This document shows, piece after piece, positions 24,699 through 32,865 of a DNA stretch of 64,000 nt. Origin of the DNA: Berkiella sp964496435 (GTDB lineage: Bacteria; Pseudomonadota; Gammaproteobacteria; Berkiellales; Berkiellaceae). The DNA lies in the NCBI GenBank assembly GCA_964496435.1, contig CAZBZP010000004.1, forward strand, positions 124,001-188,000, in the 5' to 3' direction. Positions within the stretch are counted from its first letter, which is position 1. Each line of letters opens with the position of its first letter. A program made the position numbers and the translations under genes. Under the pieces are notes generated by a model. It was not told where the DNA came from. It searched no databases and saw nothing but the letters and a program-made list of their open reading frames with translations.

Positions 24699-26468
24699 CT
24701 AGCCAATTGATTCCCTCGATATTAAATATTCCTTTAGCATTTGTTTTTCTTCTTGTGAAAGTTCAGTGTTTTTTGCTTTTAGAATCAACTTTTCCATCAT
24801 TTGTTCCCGACCTACTACCTCTAAACGACGTAAAGCACCAACAAATTCTGCCTTAAGGCCATCAAGCGGTAAGAAAGCTACATTTTTTTCACATTCTTTA
24901 AGGCGTTTTAAATCAAAACTATTTTCTTGTAATGCTTGCCTTAATTGCTCAGAACTTAAATTGGGATCTACTTTAAGGAGAGCACGAATAAATTCAAAAA
25001 GTTCCATACCTTTTGTATTCACGCTATGTAAATCAAACGTTGATTGTGAAAGCTGAGCATAAAGCGCCGGCTCTTTTAACAATAATGCTGTGGCAATATA
25101 AGCTGTTTCCATTGGTTTGGGTGGCGGTGCTACTTTTAAGGTTGTTTGCCCTTTGGGAGAATAAAAGCGTCGAAATGCTTTCTCACCACGCACCACTTGC
25201 GGTGTGCTAAATACAATACTCGCTAATTGCTCATACATCATTTCTTTAAAAATACCTGGCGGTATCGTTTCTATTAATTCTCTTGCTACACTGGCCAAGT
25301 GCGCTCGACTATCCACAGAATTGGGTTCAATTTTTGCTTTTAAGGTGGCAAAGAAATACTCAGACAAAGGCATGCCATTTTGCACTAAACTTAAGAATGC
25401 TGCTTTACCATACTGCCTAACATAAGAATCGGGATCTTCGCCTTCTGCTAAAAAAACAAAGGCGACTTTTCGCCCTTCTGTTAATTGTGTAAGCACTAAT
25501 TGTAGTGCTTTCCAAGCTGCGCCTTGCCCTGCTTTATCGCCATCAAAACAAAATACCAACTCAGATACATGATGGAATAATGTTGAAATATGGTGGTTTG
25601 TAACTGCCGTACCCAGCGTGGCGACTGCCCCATGAACGTCCATTTGCGCTAATGCCACCACGTCCATATAACCTTCTACCACAATGGCTGTTTGCCATTT
25701 CTGTTTACTATGTAAGGCCTCATAAAGGCCATATAAACAATAGCCCTTTTGAAAAACGGGGGACTCTGGAGAATTTAAATATTTGGGCTGGCTTTTATCC
25801 ATAACCCTGGCACCAAAGCCAATAGTTTCCCCTCTTTTATCGCGTATGGGGAATACTATGCGCTCACGAAATCTATCATAAAGACGCCCTTCTTTGTGGC
25901 GAATTATCATGCCTGTTTCTTCTAAGATTTTTAGGCTTTCATTATCATTGTGAAAATATTCAAGCAGGTTATTCCAGCCTGGCGGTGCAAATCCTAAATT
26001 AAAATCTTTGGCTATTTGACCTGTAAGTCCGCGATTTTTAAGGTATTCAACAGCCACTTTGGCATCACTATGAATTTTAAGCTGCTTTGCGAAAAAATCG
26101 GCACATTTTTTTAAGACGGATGTTGTGGATAGCTTCTCTGCCACTCTAGCGGCATTGACAGGATCCCTTGGCACCGTCATGCCTAAACGCATCGCTAAAC
26201 GTTCTACGGCTTCAACAAAACTAAGCGATTGATGCTCCATGATAAAGCGAATCGCATCACCATGTGCCTGACAACCAAAGCAATGATAAAACTGCTTAGT
26301 TTGGCTTACCGTAAAGGATGGGGTTTTTTCATGATGGAAGGGGCAACAGGCACTGTAATTTGCCCCATTCTTTTTTAGTTTTATGCTTTCTTGAATAAGA
26401 GAAACAATATCTGTTTTAGCAAGTAAGGACTCAATAAAATTGTCGGGAATGCGTGCAGAACCTGACAT
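24699..26468 (-). CDS. dnaG: DNA primase DnaG
   Basis: The product is 589 residues. The N-terminal CHC2-type zinc finger is intact (CCPFHHEKTPSF with FYHCFGCQAHG). The TOPRIM catalytic core contains VVEGYMDVVAL and FCFDGDKAGQGA, and the C-terminal helicase-binding region follows. Primase synthesises RNA primers at the replication fork. The ATG at 26468 has AGGG upstream. It lies between yqeY and rpoD in the conserved rpsU-dnaG-rpoD arrangement, so co-transcription is expected. Confidence 0.97.
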   Translation of the reverse strand: MSGSARIPDNFIESLLAKTDIVSLIQESIKLKKNGANYSACCPFHHEKTPSFTVSQTKQFYHCFGCQAHGDAIRFIMEHQSLSFVEAVERLAMRLGMTVPRDPVNAARVAEKLSTTSVLKKCADFFAKQLKIHSDAKVAVEYLKNRGLTGQIAKDFNLGFAPPGWNNLLEYFHNDNESLKILEETGMIIRHKEGRLYDRFRERIVFPIRDKRGETIGFGARVMDKSQPKYLNSPESPVFQKGYCLYGLYEALHSKQKWQTAIVVEGYMDVVALAQMDVHGAVATLGTAVTNHHISTLFHHVSELVFCFDGDKAGQGAAWKALQLVLTQLTEGRKVAFVFLAEGEDPDSYVRQYGKAAFLSLVQNGMPLSEYFFATLKAKIEPNSVDSRAHLASVARELIETIPPGIFKEMMYEQLASIVFSTPQVVRGEKAFRRFYSPKGQTTLKVAPPPKPMETAYIATALLLKEPALYAQLSQSTFDLHSVNTKGMELFEFIRALLKVDPNLSSEQLRQALQENSFDLKRLKECEKNVAFLPLDGLKAEFVGALRRLEVVGREQMMEKLILKAKNTELSQEEKQMLKEYLISRESIG

Positions 26469-26496
26469 GCCTAGTTCCCTGCCTAAACTATTTAAA

Positions 26497-26949
26497 CTAT
26501 TTGCTTAATTGCGTTTTAATAGTTGCACTTACTTTGCCCATATCAGCCCTGCCTTGCAATTTAGGCTTTAAAATGGCCATCACTTTAGCCATATCCTGCA
26601 TGGATTTAGCATCACTTTCTGTGATTGCTTGGGCGATTAAGGCTGATATTTCTTCATCTGAAAGCGCTGCTGGCATAAAAGATTGAATGACATCAATCTC
26701 ATATTGCTCTTTAACTGATAGTTCTGGACGATTGGCCGCATTAAATTGCGCAATGGAATCTCGACGTTGTTTGATCATTTTGTCGAGAACAGCCAATTCA
26801 CGCGTTTCATCAAGAACGATACGTTCATCAACTTCAATGCGTTTAAAATCAGCCAAAATCAAGCGAATAACAGCCAGCCTTTCTTTTTCTTGGGCTCTCA
26901 TTGCTGCTTTCATTTCTTGCGTAACGATTTCTTTAATTGTATTAGACAT
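26497..26949 (-). CDS. GatB/YqeY-domain protein
   Basis: The product is 150 residues. It is a compact all-helical YqeY protein: KEIVTQEMKAAMRAQEKERLAVIRLI at the start (shown by TQEMKAAMRAQEKERL), the central DEIAVLDKMIKQRRDS-like segment, and KVMAILKPKLQGRADMGKVS at the end, which resembles the tRNA-binding tail of GatB. It is often found beside rpsU and dnaG, as here. A role in tRNA quality control or amidation has been suggested for the family but is not established. GAGG seven bases before the ATG supports the start. Confidence 0.92.
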   Translation of the reverse strand: MSNTIKEIVTQEMKAAMRAQEKERLAVIRLILADFKRIEVDERIVLDETRELAVLDKMIKQRRDSIAQFNAANRPELSVKEQYEIDVIQSFMPAALSDEEISALIAQAITESDAKSMQDMAKVMAILKPKLQGRADMGKVSATIKTQLSK

Positions 26950-27005
26950 ACAAGCACCTCAAGAGAGCCATCTCTGGACTATTACTTTTCATCGAAAGTG
27001 AACAG

Positions 27006-27269
27006 TTAGTGTGAACGACCGCGTCCGCCACTGGAACTGCTGCTACTTGAACGACCACCACGGTCTCTCTCAACTTTTGCTTCACGCATTTGCTTCTTGC
27101 GAAAACGCTTAACAGCAGCTGCCAAAGCACGCTTTTTCTTTTCAGAGGGCGTTTCATGAAATTCACGACGACGCATTTCTGACAATATGCCAGATTTTTC
27201 TACAACACGTTTAAAGCGGCGAATGGCCGAATCAAACCCCTCATTATCGCGTACCTTTATTCCTGGCAT
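27006..27269 (-). CDS. rpsU: 30S ribosomal protein S21 with a Ser/Gly/Arg tail
   Basis: The product is 87 residues. Residues 1-67 are standard S21 (MPGIKVRDNEGFDSAIRRFK, then the basic helix KKRALAAAVKRFRKKQMRE). Ordinary gammaproteobacterial S21 is about 71 residues. Here a tail follows with a run of seven serines flanked by GGR and GGRGRSH. S21 helps mRNA initiation on the small subunit. It is the first gene of the rpsU-yqeY-dnaG-rpoD operon. A good sigma-70 promoter lies 60 bp upstream. Confidence 0.95.
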   Translation of the reverse strand: MPGIKVRDNEGFDSAIRRFKRVVEKSGILSEMRRREFHETPSEKKKRALAAAVKRFRKKQMREAKVERDRGGRSSSSSSSGGRGRSH

Positions 27270-27329
27270 GAATACCCTAACCTCTTATTTAGTTAACCGT
27301 TTAAAAAATATACCTAAGCTGGCTATTGA

Positions 27330-27357
27330 ACTATACAGCATAATATGGACAATACAA
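27330..27357 (-). promoter_or_regulatory. Candidate sigma-70 promoter of the rpsU operon
   Basis: On the minus strand TTGTAT (27357-27352) and TATAGT (27335-27330) are separated by 16 bp. Transcription would start about 50 bp before the rpsU ATG. Confidence 0.55.
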
Positions 27358-27475
27358 CCTGCGCTTAAAATTCACGGGGAATACCCCAGTGGGGCGCCAT
27401 TCTACAACGATTTACCAGAAAAATGTAGGGCCTTAGGTATTTAACCTTGCCCCAATGACCAGTAGGCTAACCATT

Positions 27476-28477
27476 ATGCGCGTTTTAGGTATTGAAACTT
27501 CCTGCGATGAAACAGGGATCGCTATATATGATAGCAGAGCTGGATTACTTGCACATCATTTATTCAGCCAGAAAGCTCATACGCAGTATGGTGGCGTCGT
27601 GCCTGAGCTTGCCTCACGTGACCATGTGCGTAAGGTGCTGCCGATGATTGATGGGGTTCTGCATGAAGCAGGTCTTAAACCCAAGGATATCGATGGGATA
27701 GCTTATACGGCTGGCCCAGGCCTTGTTGGCGCGTTGATGGTAGGGGCTGTCGTTGCCCAGAGCCTGCGCTTTGCTTGGCAATGCCCAGCCATTGGCGTAC
27801 ATCATATGGAAGGGCATCTGCTCGCCCCCATGCTTGAAGCCAATGCGCCTGATTTTCCCTTTGTCGCTTTATTGGTTTCAGGTGGGCACTCGCAGCTTAT
27901 CAAAGTTATCCAACTAGGAAGCTATGAAATCTTAGGGGAATCGATTGATGATGCCGCTGGAGAAGCTTTTGATAAAACCGCCAAACTTTTAGGCTTGCCC
28001 TATCCAGGGGGACCACATTTAGCCAAAATCGCCCAAAGTGGTAATCCAGAGCGCTTTGCCTTTCCGCGCCCCTTACTCAATAAAGGCTTGGATTTTAGTT
28101 TTAGCGGTCTTAAAACAGCTGTTGCCAATGTGATTGCCAAATGCAGCTTAGATGATCAAACCATTGCCGATATCGCGGCCAGCTTTGAACAAGCTGTTAT
28201 TGACACCCTGCTCGTAAAATCTTTACGCGCATTGGAAGTAACCGGTATGAAGCAATTGGTGATTGCAGGTGGCGTGGGCGCCAACTTGAAGTTACGTCAG
28301 AGCCTTTCTGATTTAGGTGAAAAACAAGGCTTTAAAGTGTTTTACCCAAGACCTCTCTTTTGCACCGACAATGGCGCCATGATTGCTTATGCAGGCTGCC
28401 AAAGATTGCTCAAAGGGCAAAAAGAGGATTTAAAAATAAATGTCCGGGCAAGATGGCCGATGGATGAGCTAGAGTAA
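27476..28477 (+). CDS. tsaD: tRNA N6-threonylcarbamoyladenosine synthase subunit TsaD
   Basis: The product is 333 residues from ATG 27476, giving the universal start MRVLGIETSCDETG; the frame is open 21 bp further up but those codons are atypical. Metal-binding HHMEGH is present, along with PELASRDH, the nucleotide-binding VSGGHSQ, and the late GGVGANLKLR. TsaD works with TsaB, TsaC and TsaE to make t6A37 in ANN-decoding tRNAs. It is divergent from rpsU, a neighbour arrangement seen in many gammaproteobacteria, and convergent with plsY. Confidence 0.97.
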   Translation: MRVLGIETSCDETGIAIYDSRAGLLAHHLFSQKAHTQYGGVVPELASRDHVRKVLPMIDGVLHEAGLKPKDIDGIAYTAGPGLVGALMVGAVVAQSLRFAWQCPAIGVHHMEGHLLAPMLEANAPDFPFVALLVSGGHSQLIKVIQLGSYEILGESIDDAAGEAFDKTAKLLGLPYPGGPHLAKIAQSGNPERFAFPRPLLNKGLDFSFSGLKTAVANVIAKCSLDDQTIADIAASFEQAVIDTLLVKSLRALEVTGMKQLVIAGGVGANLKLRQSLSDLGEKQGFKVFYPRPLFCTDNGAMIAYAGCQRLLKGQKEDLKINVRARWPMDELE

Positions 28478-28480
28478 GGT

Positions 28481-29101
28481 TTAGTTCTTTTTAAAAGTCG
28501 ACTTTGTCTCTTGTCCTGACAATAAGCGCTTAATATTTTCTCTGTGCTTCACGACCACGATAAACGCTAATAATACCAATGCTGGCATATAGCGTTTATC
28601 CATAAAACCATAGGCAAAGCCAGGCATGCTGATAGTCGCAACCAGGGCAGAAAAAGAAGAAAGGCGTGTTAAGGAAAAAACGCCTATCCATACAAAAATA
28701 AATATCCCGCCCAAATAAAAAGATAATGCCGCTATAGCACCAATTAAGGTGGCAACGCCTTTTCCACCCTTAAAACCAAAGAAGATGGGATATAAGTGCC
28801 CCAATATGGCTGCGAGCATGGTGCAAGAGATTATCCAAGGATTAGCTGTGAAATATTTAATGGCCAGCACAGGGATCACGCCCTTGGCCACATCACACAT
28901 CAGTGTCAGGATGGCTGGCAGCTTCCCTCCCAAGCGCAGCACATTGGTAGCGCCGGGATTATTTGAGCCCGCAGAACGTGGATCGGGCAAGCCAAAAAGC
29001 TTGCAGATGAGTACAGCGCTGGAAATGGAGCCCAAAAGATATGCCCCAATAACACCACCGGCCAAGGTAACCCACTCAAGCGGACTAAAAAATGCTATCA
29101 T
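28481..29101 (-). CDS. plsY: Glycerol-3-phosphate acyltransferase PlsY
   Basis: The product is about 206 residues; of two adjacent ATGs, the second (29101) has better spacing from AAGG. Conserved PlsY loops are intact: GAYLLGSISSAV, DPRSAGSNNPGATNVLR, CDVAKGVIPV and FGFKGGKGVAT. Five to seven membrane helices are expected. PlsY transfers acyl groups from acyl-phosphate (made by PlsX) to glycerol-3-phosphate. The gene ends 3 bp from the convergent tsaD stop and is divergent from folB, a conserved neighbourhood. Confidence 0.96.
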   Translation of the reverse strand: MIAFFSPLEWVTLAGGVIGAYLLGSISSAVLICKLFGLPDPRSAGSNNPGATNVLRLGGKLPAILTLMCDVAKGVIPVLAIKYFTANPWIISCTMLAAILGHLYPIFFGFKGGKGVATLIGAIAALSFYLGGIFIFVWIGVFSLTRLSSFSALVATISMPGFAYGFMDKRYMPALVLLAFIVVVKHRENIKRLLSGQETKSTFKKN

Positions 29102-29145
29102 CATGACCTTCTCTTTACATAATTAGTTAGTATATGGGCTCTTAA

Positions 29146-29496
29146 ATGGATAAATTAACAATCAGTGGTTTAAAATTTAAAACACTCATCGGTACCCTGG
29201 ATTGGGAAAAGCTGAGCCCCCAACATATTTATCTTGATCTTACCTTAGCTACCGATGCTAAAAAAGCGGCTCTAAATGACGATATTCAAGATGCCTTAGA
29301 TTATACCCTGATTGTTGAGCATCTTAATCACTATATTGAAACGCATCATTTTAGCTTGATTGAAACCTTGGCTGAAAATATCGCCCATGAATTGTTAACA
29401 CATTTTAATACAACATGGTTACAACTCACCTTGCATAAACCAGGTGCCTTATTACAAGCCAAAGATATCACGCTGACCATAGAACGACACAAATGA
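29146..29496 (+). CDS. folB: Dihydroneopterin aldolase FolB
   Basis: The product is 116 residues. The start DKLTISGLKFKTLIGTLDWEK-type opening (shown by LKFKTLIGTLDWE) and DALDYTLIVEHL in the middle match FolB, whose catalytic Tyr and Glu lie in these segments. The end LHKPGALLQAKDITLTIER is also typical. It converts 7,8-dihydroneopterin to 6-hydroxymethyl-dihydropterin in folate synthesis. The stop overlaps the next gene by four bases (ATGA). Confidence 0.93.
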   Translation: MDKLTISGLKFKTLIGTLDWEKLSPQHIYLDLTLATDAKKAALNDDIQDALDYTLIVEHLNHYIETHHFSLIETLAENIAHELLTHFNTTWLQLTLHKPGALLQAKDITLTIERHK

Positions 29497-30659
29497 CCGC
29501 TTTGCCCGCACCATCTCCTGATGCCTTAAAACATCAGCAAAAATTATTACGTCTATTAGACAAGATGATTGAAAGCAAAGGCCCTATCAGCTTTGCTGAA
29601 TTTATGGCGATTGCCTTGTATGCGCCAGGTTTGGGTTATTACAGTGCGGGAAGTCAAAAATTTGGTGCCAGTGGCGATTTTGTAACCGCACCTGAAATCT
29701 CCGTTTTGTTTTCTCGCTGTCTTGGGCGTCAATGTTTTGAAATATTAACCCAGCTGGGTGGCGATGCTTCTATTTTGGAACTGGGTGCCGGTAGTGGCAA
29801 AATGGCTGGGGATTTACTCCTCACTCTAAAAGAGTTTCAACGACTTCCCGTGCTATATTACATTTTAGAAGTCAGCGCAGATTTAAGACAAAGACAATAT
29901 GCACATCTTAAAAAACTACTTCCTGATTATATCGATAATATTATCTGGCTAGACAAACTACCCGAAAAACCTTTTAAAGGTATCATATTGGGAAATGAAG
30001 TTATTGATGCCATGCCTGTAGAGATTTTTCGTGTTGGAGAAGAAAATCAAATTTTAGAAGCCAAAGTGTCCCATGAAAATGATGCTTGGCAATGGCACTT
30101 TGTTGAAAGCCAACGTCCTGCGCTAATTGAGGCCGTTGCACAATTACAAACACAATTAGCATACCAATTTCCTGCTGGGTATACCTCTGAAATTAATCTT
30201 GGTTTGGCGCCCTGGTGTCAATCCATTAGTGATGTCTTAGCACAAGGCGTGATGCTTTTTATTGATTATGGCTTTTCACGCCATGAATATTATCATCCTT
30301 CTCGGCACATGGGCACGTTGATGTGTCATTATCGGCATCATGCTCATCCCGATCCTTTTCGCTTTATTGGTCTGCAAGATATTACAGCACATGTTGATTT
30401 TACTGCCTTGGCTTTGGCTTCGCACCAAGCAGGGTGTCAGGTGAGAGGTTTTACGACCCAAGCTGCTTTCTTGTTGGCGAATGGCTTATTAGATGAAATT
30501 AGTAATGACGCACAAACACAAATCAAATTATCTCAGCAAATTCAAACCTTAACCGGCGCCCATGAAATGGGTGAATTGTTTAAAGTGATGGCCTTGAGCA
30601 AAGATTTTGATTTTCCTTTGCAGGGTTTTGCACTGCGCGATTTTCGACACCGTCTCTAA
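29493..30659 (+). CDS. MidA/NDUFAF7-family (COG1565) SAM-dependent methyltransferase
   Basis: The product is 388 residues. Family landmarks are present: SFAEFMAIALYAPGLGYY, FGASGDFVTAPEIS, and the SAM-binding ILELGAGSGKMAGDLL. NEVIDAMPVE, LFIDYGFSRHEYYHP and DPFRFIGLQDITAHVDF follow. The human relative NDUFAF7 dimethylates an arginine of complex I subunit NDUFS2. Bacterial homologues are mostly unstudied. The gene is translationally coupled to folB. The family call is firm; the substrate is inferred only by homology. Confidence 0.92.
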   Translation: MTALPAPSPDALKHQQKLLRLLDKMIESKGPISFAEFMAIALYAPGLGYYSAGSQKFGASGDFVTAPEISVLFSRCLGRQCFEILTQLGGDASILELGAGSGKMAGDLLLTLKEFQRLPVLYYILEVSADLRQRQYAHLKKLLPDYIDNIIWLDKLPEKPFKGIILGNEVIDAMPVEIFRVGEENQILEAKVSHENDAWQWHFVESQRPALIEAVAQLQTQLAYQFPAGYTSEINLGLAPWCQSISDVLAQGVMLFIDYGFSRHEYYHPSRHMGTLMCHYRHHAHPDPFRFIGLQDITAHVDFTALALASHQAGCQVRGFTTQAAFLLANGLLDEISNDAQTQIKLSQQIQTLTGAHEMGELFKVMALSKDFDFPLQGFALRDFRHRL

Positions 30660-30710
30660 AACACGACTATACTATTTCTATCTTTTTAGGTGTTGAAAGG
30701 ATACTTGCGT

Positions 30711-31079
30711 ATGTGGCATATATTTAGTCGTATCGGACAATTATTATGGCAATTATCTTATACCCCTTCCATCATTAAAAACAGTATACAACATCGCGCA
30801 CACACTTGGTTTCCTGATTTCATTTCACCTGTTTGTAGGAGTGGTGATTTTACCTGTTATCAAAGTAACGGTTTAATGAAATTGGCAGATATCTTGCCCA
30901 ATGGGGTGATGGATGGCTTAGATCTACTTGCAGACAATAAAAACAAAATCCTGGGTGGTGTGTTTATTGGTGCAACAACATTAACCGCTTATTGGGGTTA
31001 TAAAAGATGGCAAGGACAAAAACCAAGACCGTTGCATCAACAGCAATTACGATCTAAACAACGCCCCAAAAGCGTTTAA
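30711..31079 (+). CDS. Unrecognised small protein with one membrane-like segment
   Basis: I do not recognise this family. The product is 122 residues from ATG 30711, which has AAGGA upstream; GTG/TTG starts at 30690-30707 are possible. An N-terminal aromatic-rich segment (MWHIFSRIGQLLWQLSY) is followed by a cysteine-containing middle (PVCRSGDFTCYQ). A short hydrophobic stretch follows (ILGGVFIGATTLTAYWGY), then a strongly basic tail (RWQGQKPRP...RSKQRPKSV). It may be anchored in the inner membrane with a basic cytosolic tail. It follows the MidA-like gene and is convergent with cca. Confidence 0.6.
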   Translation: MWHIFSRIGQLLWQLSYTPSIIKNSIQHRAHTWFPDFISPVCRSGDFTCYQSNGLMKLADILPNGVMDGLDLLADNKNKILGGVFIGATTLTAYWGYKRWQGQKPRPLHQQQLRSKQRPKSV

Positions 31080-32296
31080 TTGATAAAACGTTCCAGCGCT
31101 TTTAATCTTGCTTCAAAAATGGCTTGTTTAATCGCAAGCCCTTGGCCTTGATGTTGTTTGACAATAGTCTCAACATCAATATCCTGCACACTGGCAAAAG
31201 CAAGACTTAACAAGGTTGCTTGTTGATATTCTTTATTTTCATAGCCAGGTCGGCCCTTAAAATCAGCATCACAAGCAATTAACATTTGTTTAAAACGTTC
31301 GGGCCTGCGAAAAGCATCGGTCTTCTCAAATAATTGTAAAATCTCTTGTGCACTACTTTTTAGGACATGATGCACATCACCATGATGTTTCGCTACCAAA
31401 ACGGCAAGCTCTTTATAATCATTTGGTACAGCTAATCTAGCACATATTAATGCAACCAAAGGTGCCCCGGATTCTTCATGTTTAGGATGGCTAGGCAAAG
31501 CCTCTTGCGGCGTTAATCCCTTGCCCACATCATGAAGTAAGGCGGCAAAACGAATTCGTGGGTCGGGCGATAATCTTGTTGCTTGATTTAAGACCAATTC
31601 AATATGAATACCGGTATCCTTCTCAGGATGATGTTCTTCATTTTGGGGTACACCATAGAGCTTGTCGATTTCGGGAAGAATATATTTTAAGGTTTGACTT
31701 TGACGTAATGTTTGCAGGAAAGCAACCGGCATGTTTTCTTCTAAGGCTTTGCTCAATTCTTTCCAAACGCGCTCTGGCACTAAAAAATCAAGCTCACCCT
31801 TCTCACCCATTTGTTTCATTAAGGCTAATGTTTCAGGAGCTATTTTAAACCCAAGCGGCGCAAAGCGAGCAGCAAATCGCGCAATTCTTAACACGCGCAC
31901 GGGATCTTCAATAAAAGCGGGAGAAACATGACGCAACCATTTATCTTTTAAGTCGCGTTGCCCATTGAAGGGATCTATGATTTCACCAGATTCGGTTTTA
32001 GCCATCGCATTAATGGTTAAATCACGCCTGGATAAATCTTGTTCCAATGTGACAGAGCTTGCTGTATCAAAAGTAAATCCATGATATCCCCCCTCAACCT
32101 TGCGCTCAATGCGTGCCAAAGCATATTCTTCTTTGGTTTGAGGGTGTAAAAATACCGGGAAGAATTTTCCAACCGGTGTAAAGTTAAGCGCCATCATTTC
32201 ATTTACCGAGGAGCCAACCACGACGTAATCACGCTCTTTAACAGTTAAACCAAGTAGTTCATCTCTGACAGCGCCACCCACCAAATAGGTTTTCAT
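31076..32296 (-). CDS. cca: CCA tRNA nucleotidyltransferase with HD domain
   Basis: The product is 406 residues from ATG 32296, the start that gives MKTYLVGGAVRDELLGL and an ATGA overlap with rsmD. The nucleotidyltransferase head has GGAVRD and ERDYVVVG, then RRDLTINAMA and the neck with RVLRIARFAARF. The C-terminal half has an HD phosphohydrolase motif (ALLHDVGKG...HEESG), as in the bifunctional gammaproteobacterial type. It adds or repairs the 3' CCA of tRNAs. The frame extends 22 codons upstream into rsmD, but the overlap start is more plausible. Confidence 0.96.
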   Translation of the reverse strand: MKTYLVGGAVRDELLGLTVKERDYVVVGSSVNEMMALNFTPVGKFFPVFLHPQTKEEYALARIERKVEGGYHGFTFDTASSVTLEQDLSRRDLTINAMAKTESGEIIDPFNGQRDLKDKWLRHVSPAFIEDPVRVLRIARFAARFAPLGFKIAPETLALMKQMGEKGELDFLVPERVWKELSKALEENMPVAFLQTLRQSQTLKYILPEIDKLYGVPQNEEHHPEKDTGIHIELVLNQATRLSPDPRIRFAALLHDVGKGLTPQEALPSHPKHEESGAPLVALICARLAVPNDYKELAVLVAKHHGDVHHVLKSSAQEILQLFEKTDAFRRPERFKQMLIACDADFKGRPGYENKEYQQATLLSLAFASVQDIDVETIVKQHQGQGLAIKQAIFEARLKALERFIN

Positions 32297-32862
32297 GGCA
32301 TCACCACGCTTACTAAATGATATGCCACTTCGCCTGCCTTTTTTGATTTGAGCAATTCCCAATTTGCGGGTAATTGAGTTGCTGTTAATGCTTGTGGCGA
32401 TTCTAAATAAATGATGGTTTCGTTTTTTACAAAAGTACTTTGGCTTAATGCTTCTATACTTTGGGCTAATAAAGGCGAAGCAAACGGAGGATCTAGGAAA
32501 ATAATATCAAAGGGTGCCACAGTGGGGTGTGTTGTAATGTAGCTAATTGCACTAGCCCGAATGATTTCACATTCTGCTTTTGCATCCAAGTCATTTGCTA
32601 TGCGTGCAATGGCTGCAGCAATAGGTGGGTGCTTATCAACAAACACCACTTCTTTTGCGCCACGTGATAATGCTTCAAAGCCCAAAGCACCGCTGCCAGC
32701 AAAGAGATCTAAACAGCGCGCTTTAACAATATAAGGGGCTAACCAGTTGAATAAGGTTTCTCGAACTCTATCAGGCGTTGGTCTTAATCCCGGAACTTCT
32801 AAAACTTTGAGGGAACGCCCACGCCACTTTCCCCCAATAATACGTACTTTACCAGGTATCAC
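32293..32862 (-). CDS. rsmD: 16S rRNA (guanine-966 N2)-methyltransferase RsmD
   Basis: The product is 189 residues. The start VRIIGGKWRGRSLKV and GLRPTPDRVRETLFNWL are diagnostic for RsmD. The SAM motif CLDLFAGSGALGFEALSRGA follows, and the catalytic FLDPPF motif is the (D/N)PPF type used by amino-methyltransferases. It methylates G966 of 16S rRNA. It is sandwiched between the M16 peptidase-like gene (3 bp away) and cca (ATGA overlap). Confidence 0.96.
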   Translation of the reverse strand: MIPGKVRIIGGKWRGRSLKVLEVPGLRPTPDRVRETLFNWLAPYIVKARCLDLFAGSGALGFEALSRGAKEVVFVDKHPPIAAAIARIANDLDAKAECEIIRASAISYITTHPTVAPFDIIFLDPPFASPLLAQSIEALSQSTFVKNETIIYLESPQALTATQLPANWELLKSKKAGEVAYHLVSVVMP

Positions 32863-32865
32863 ATC

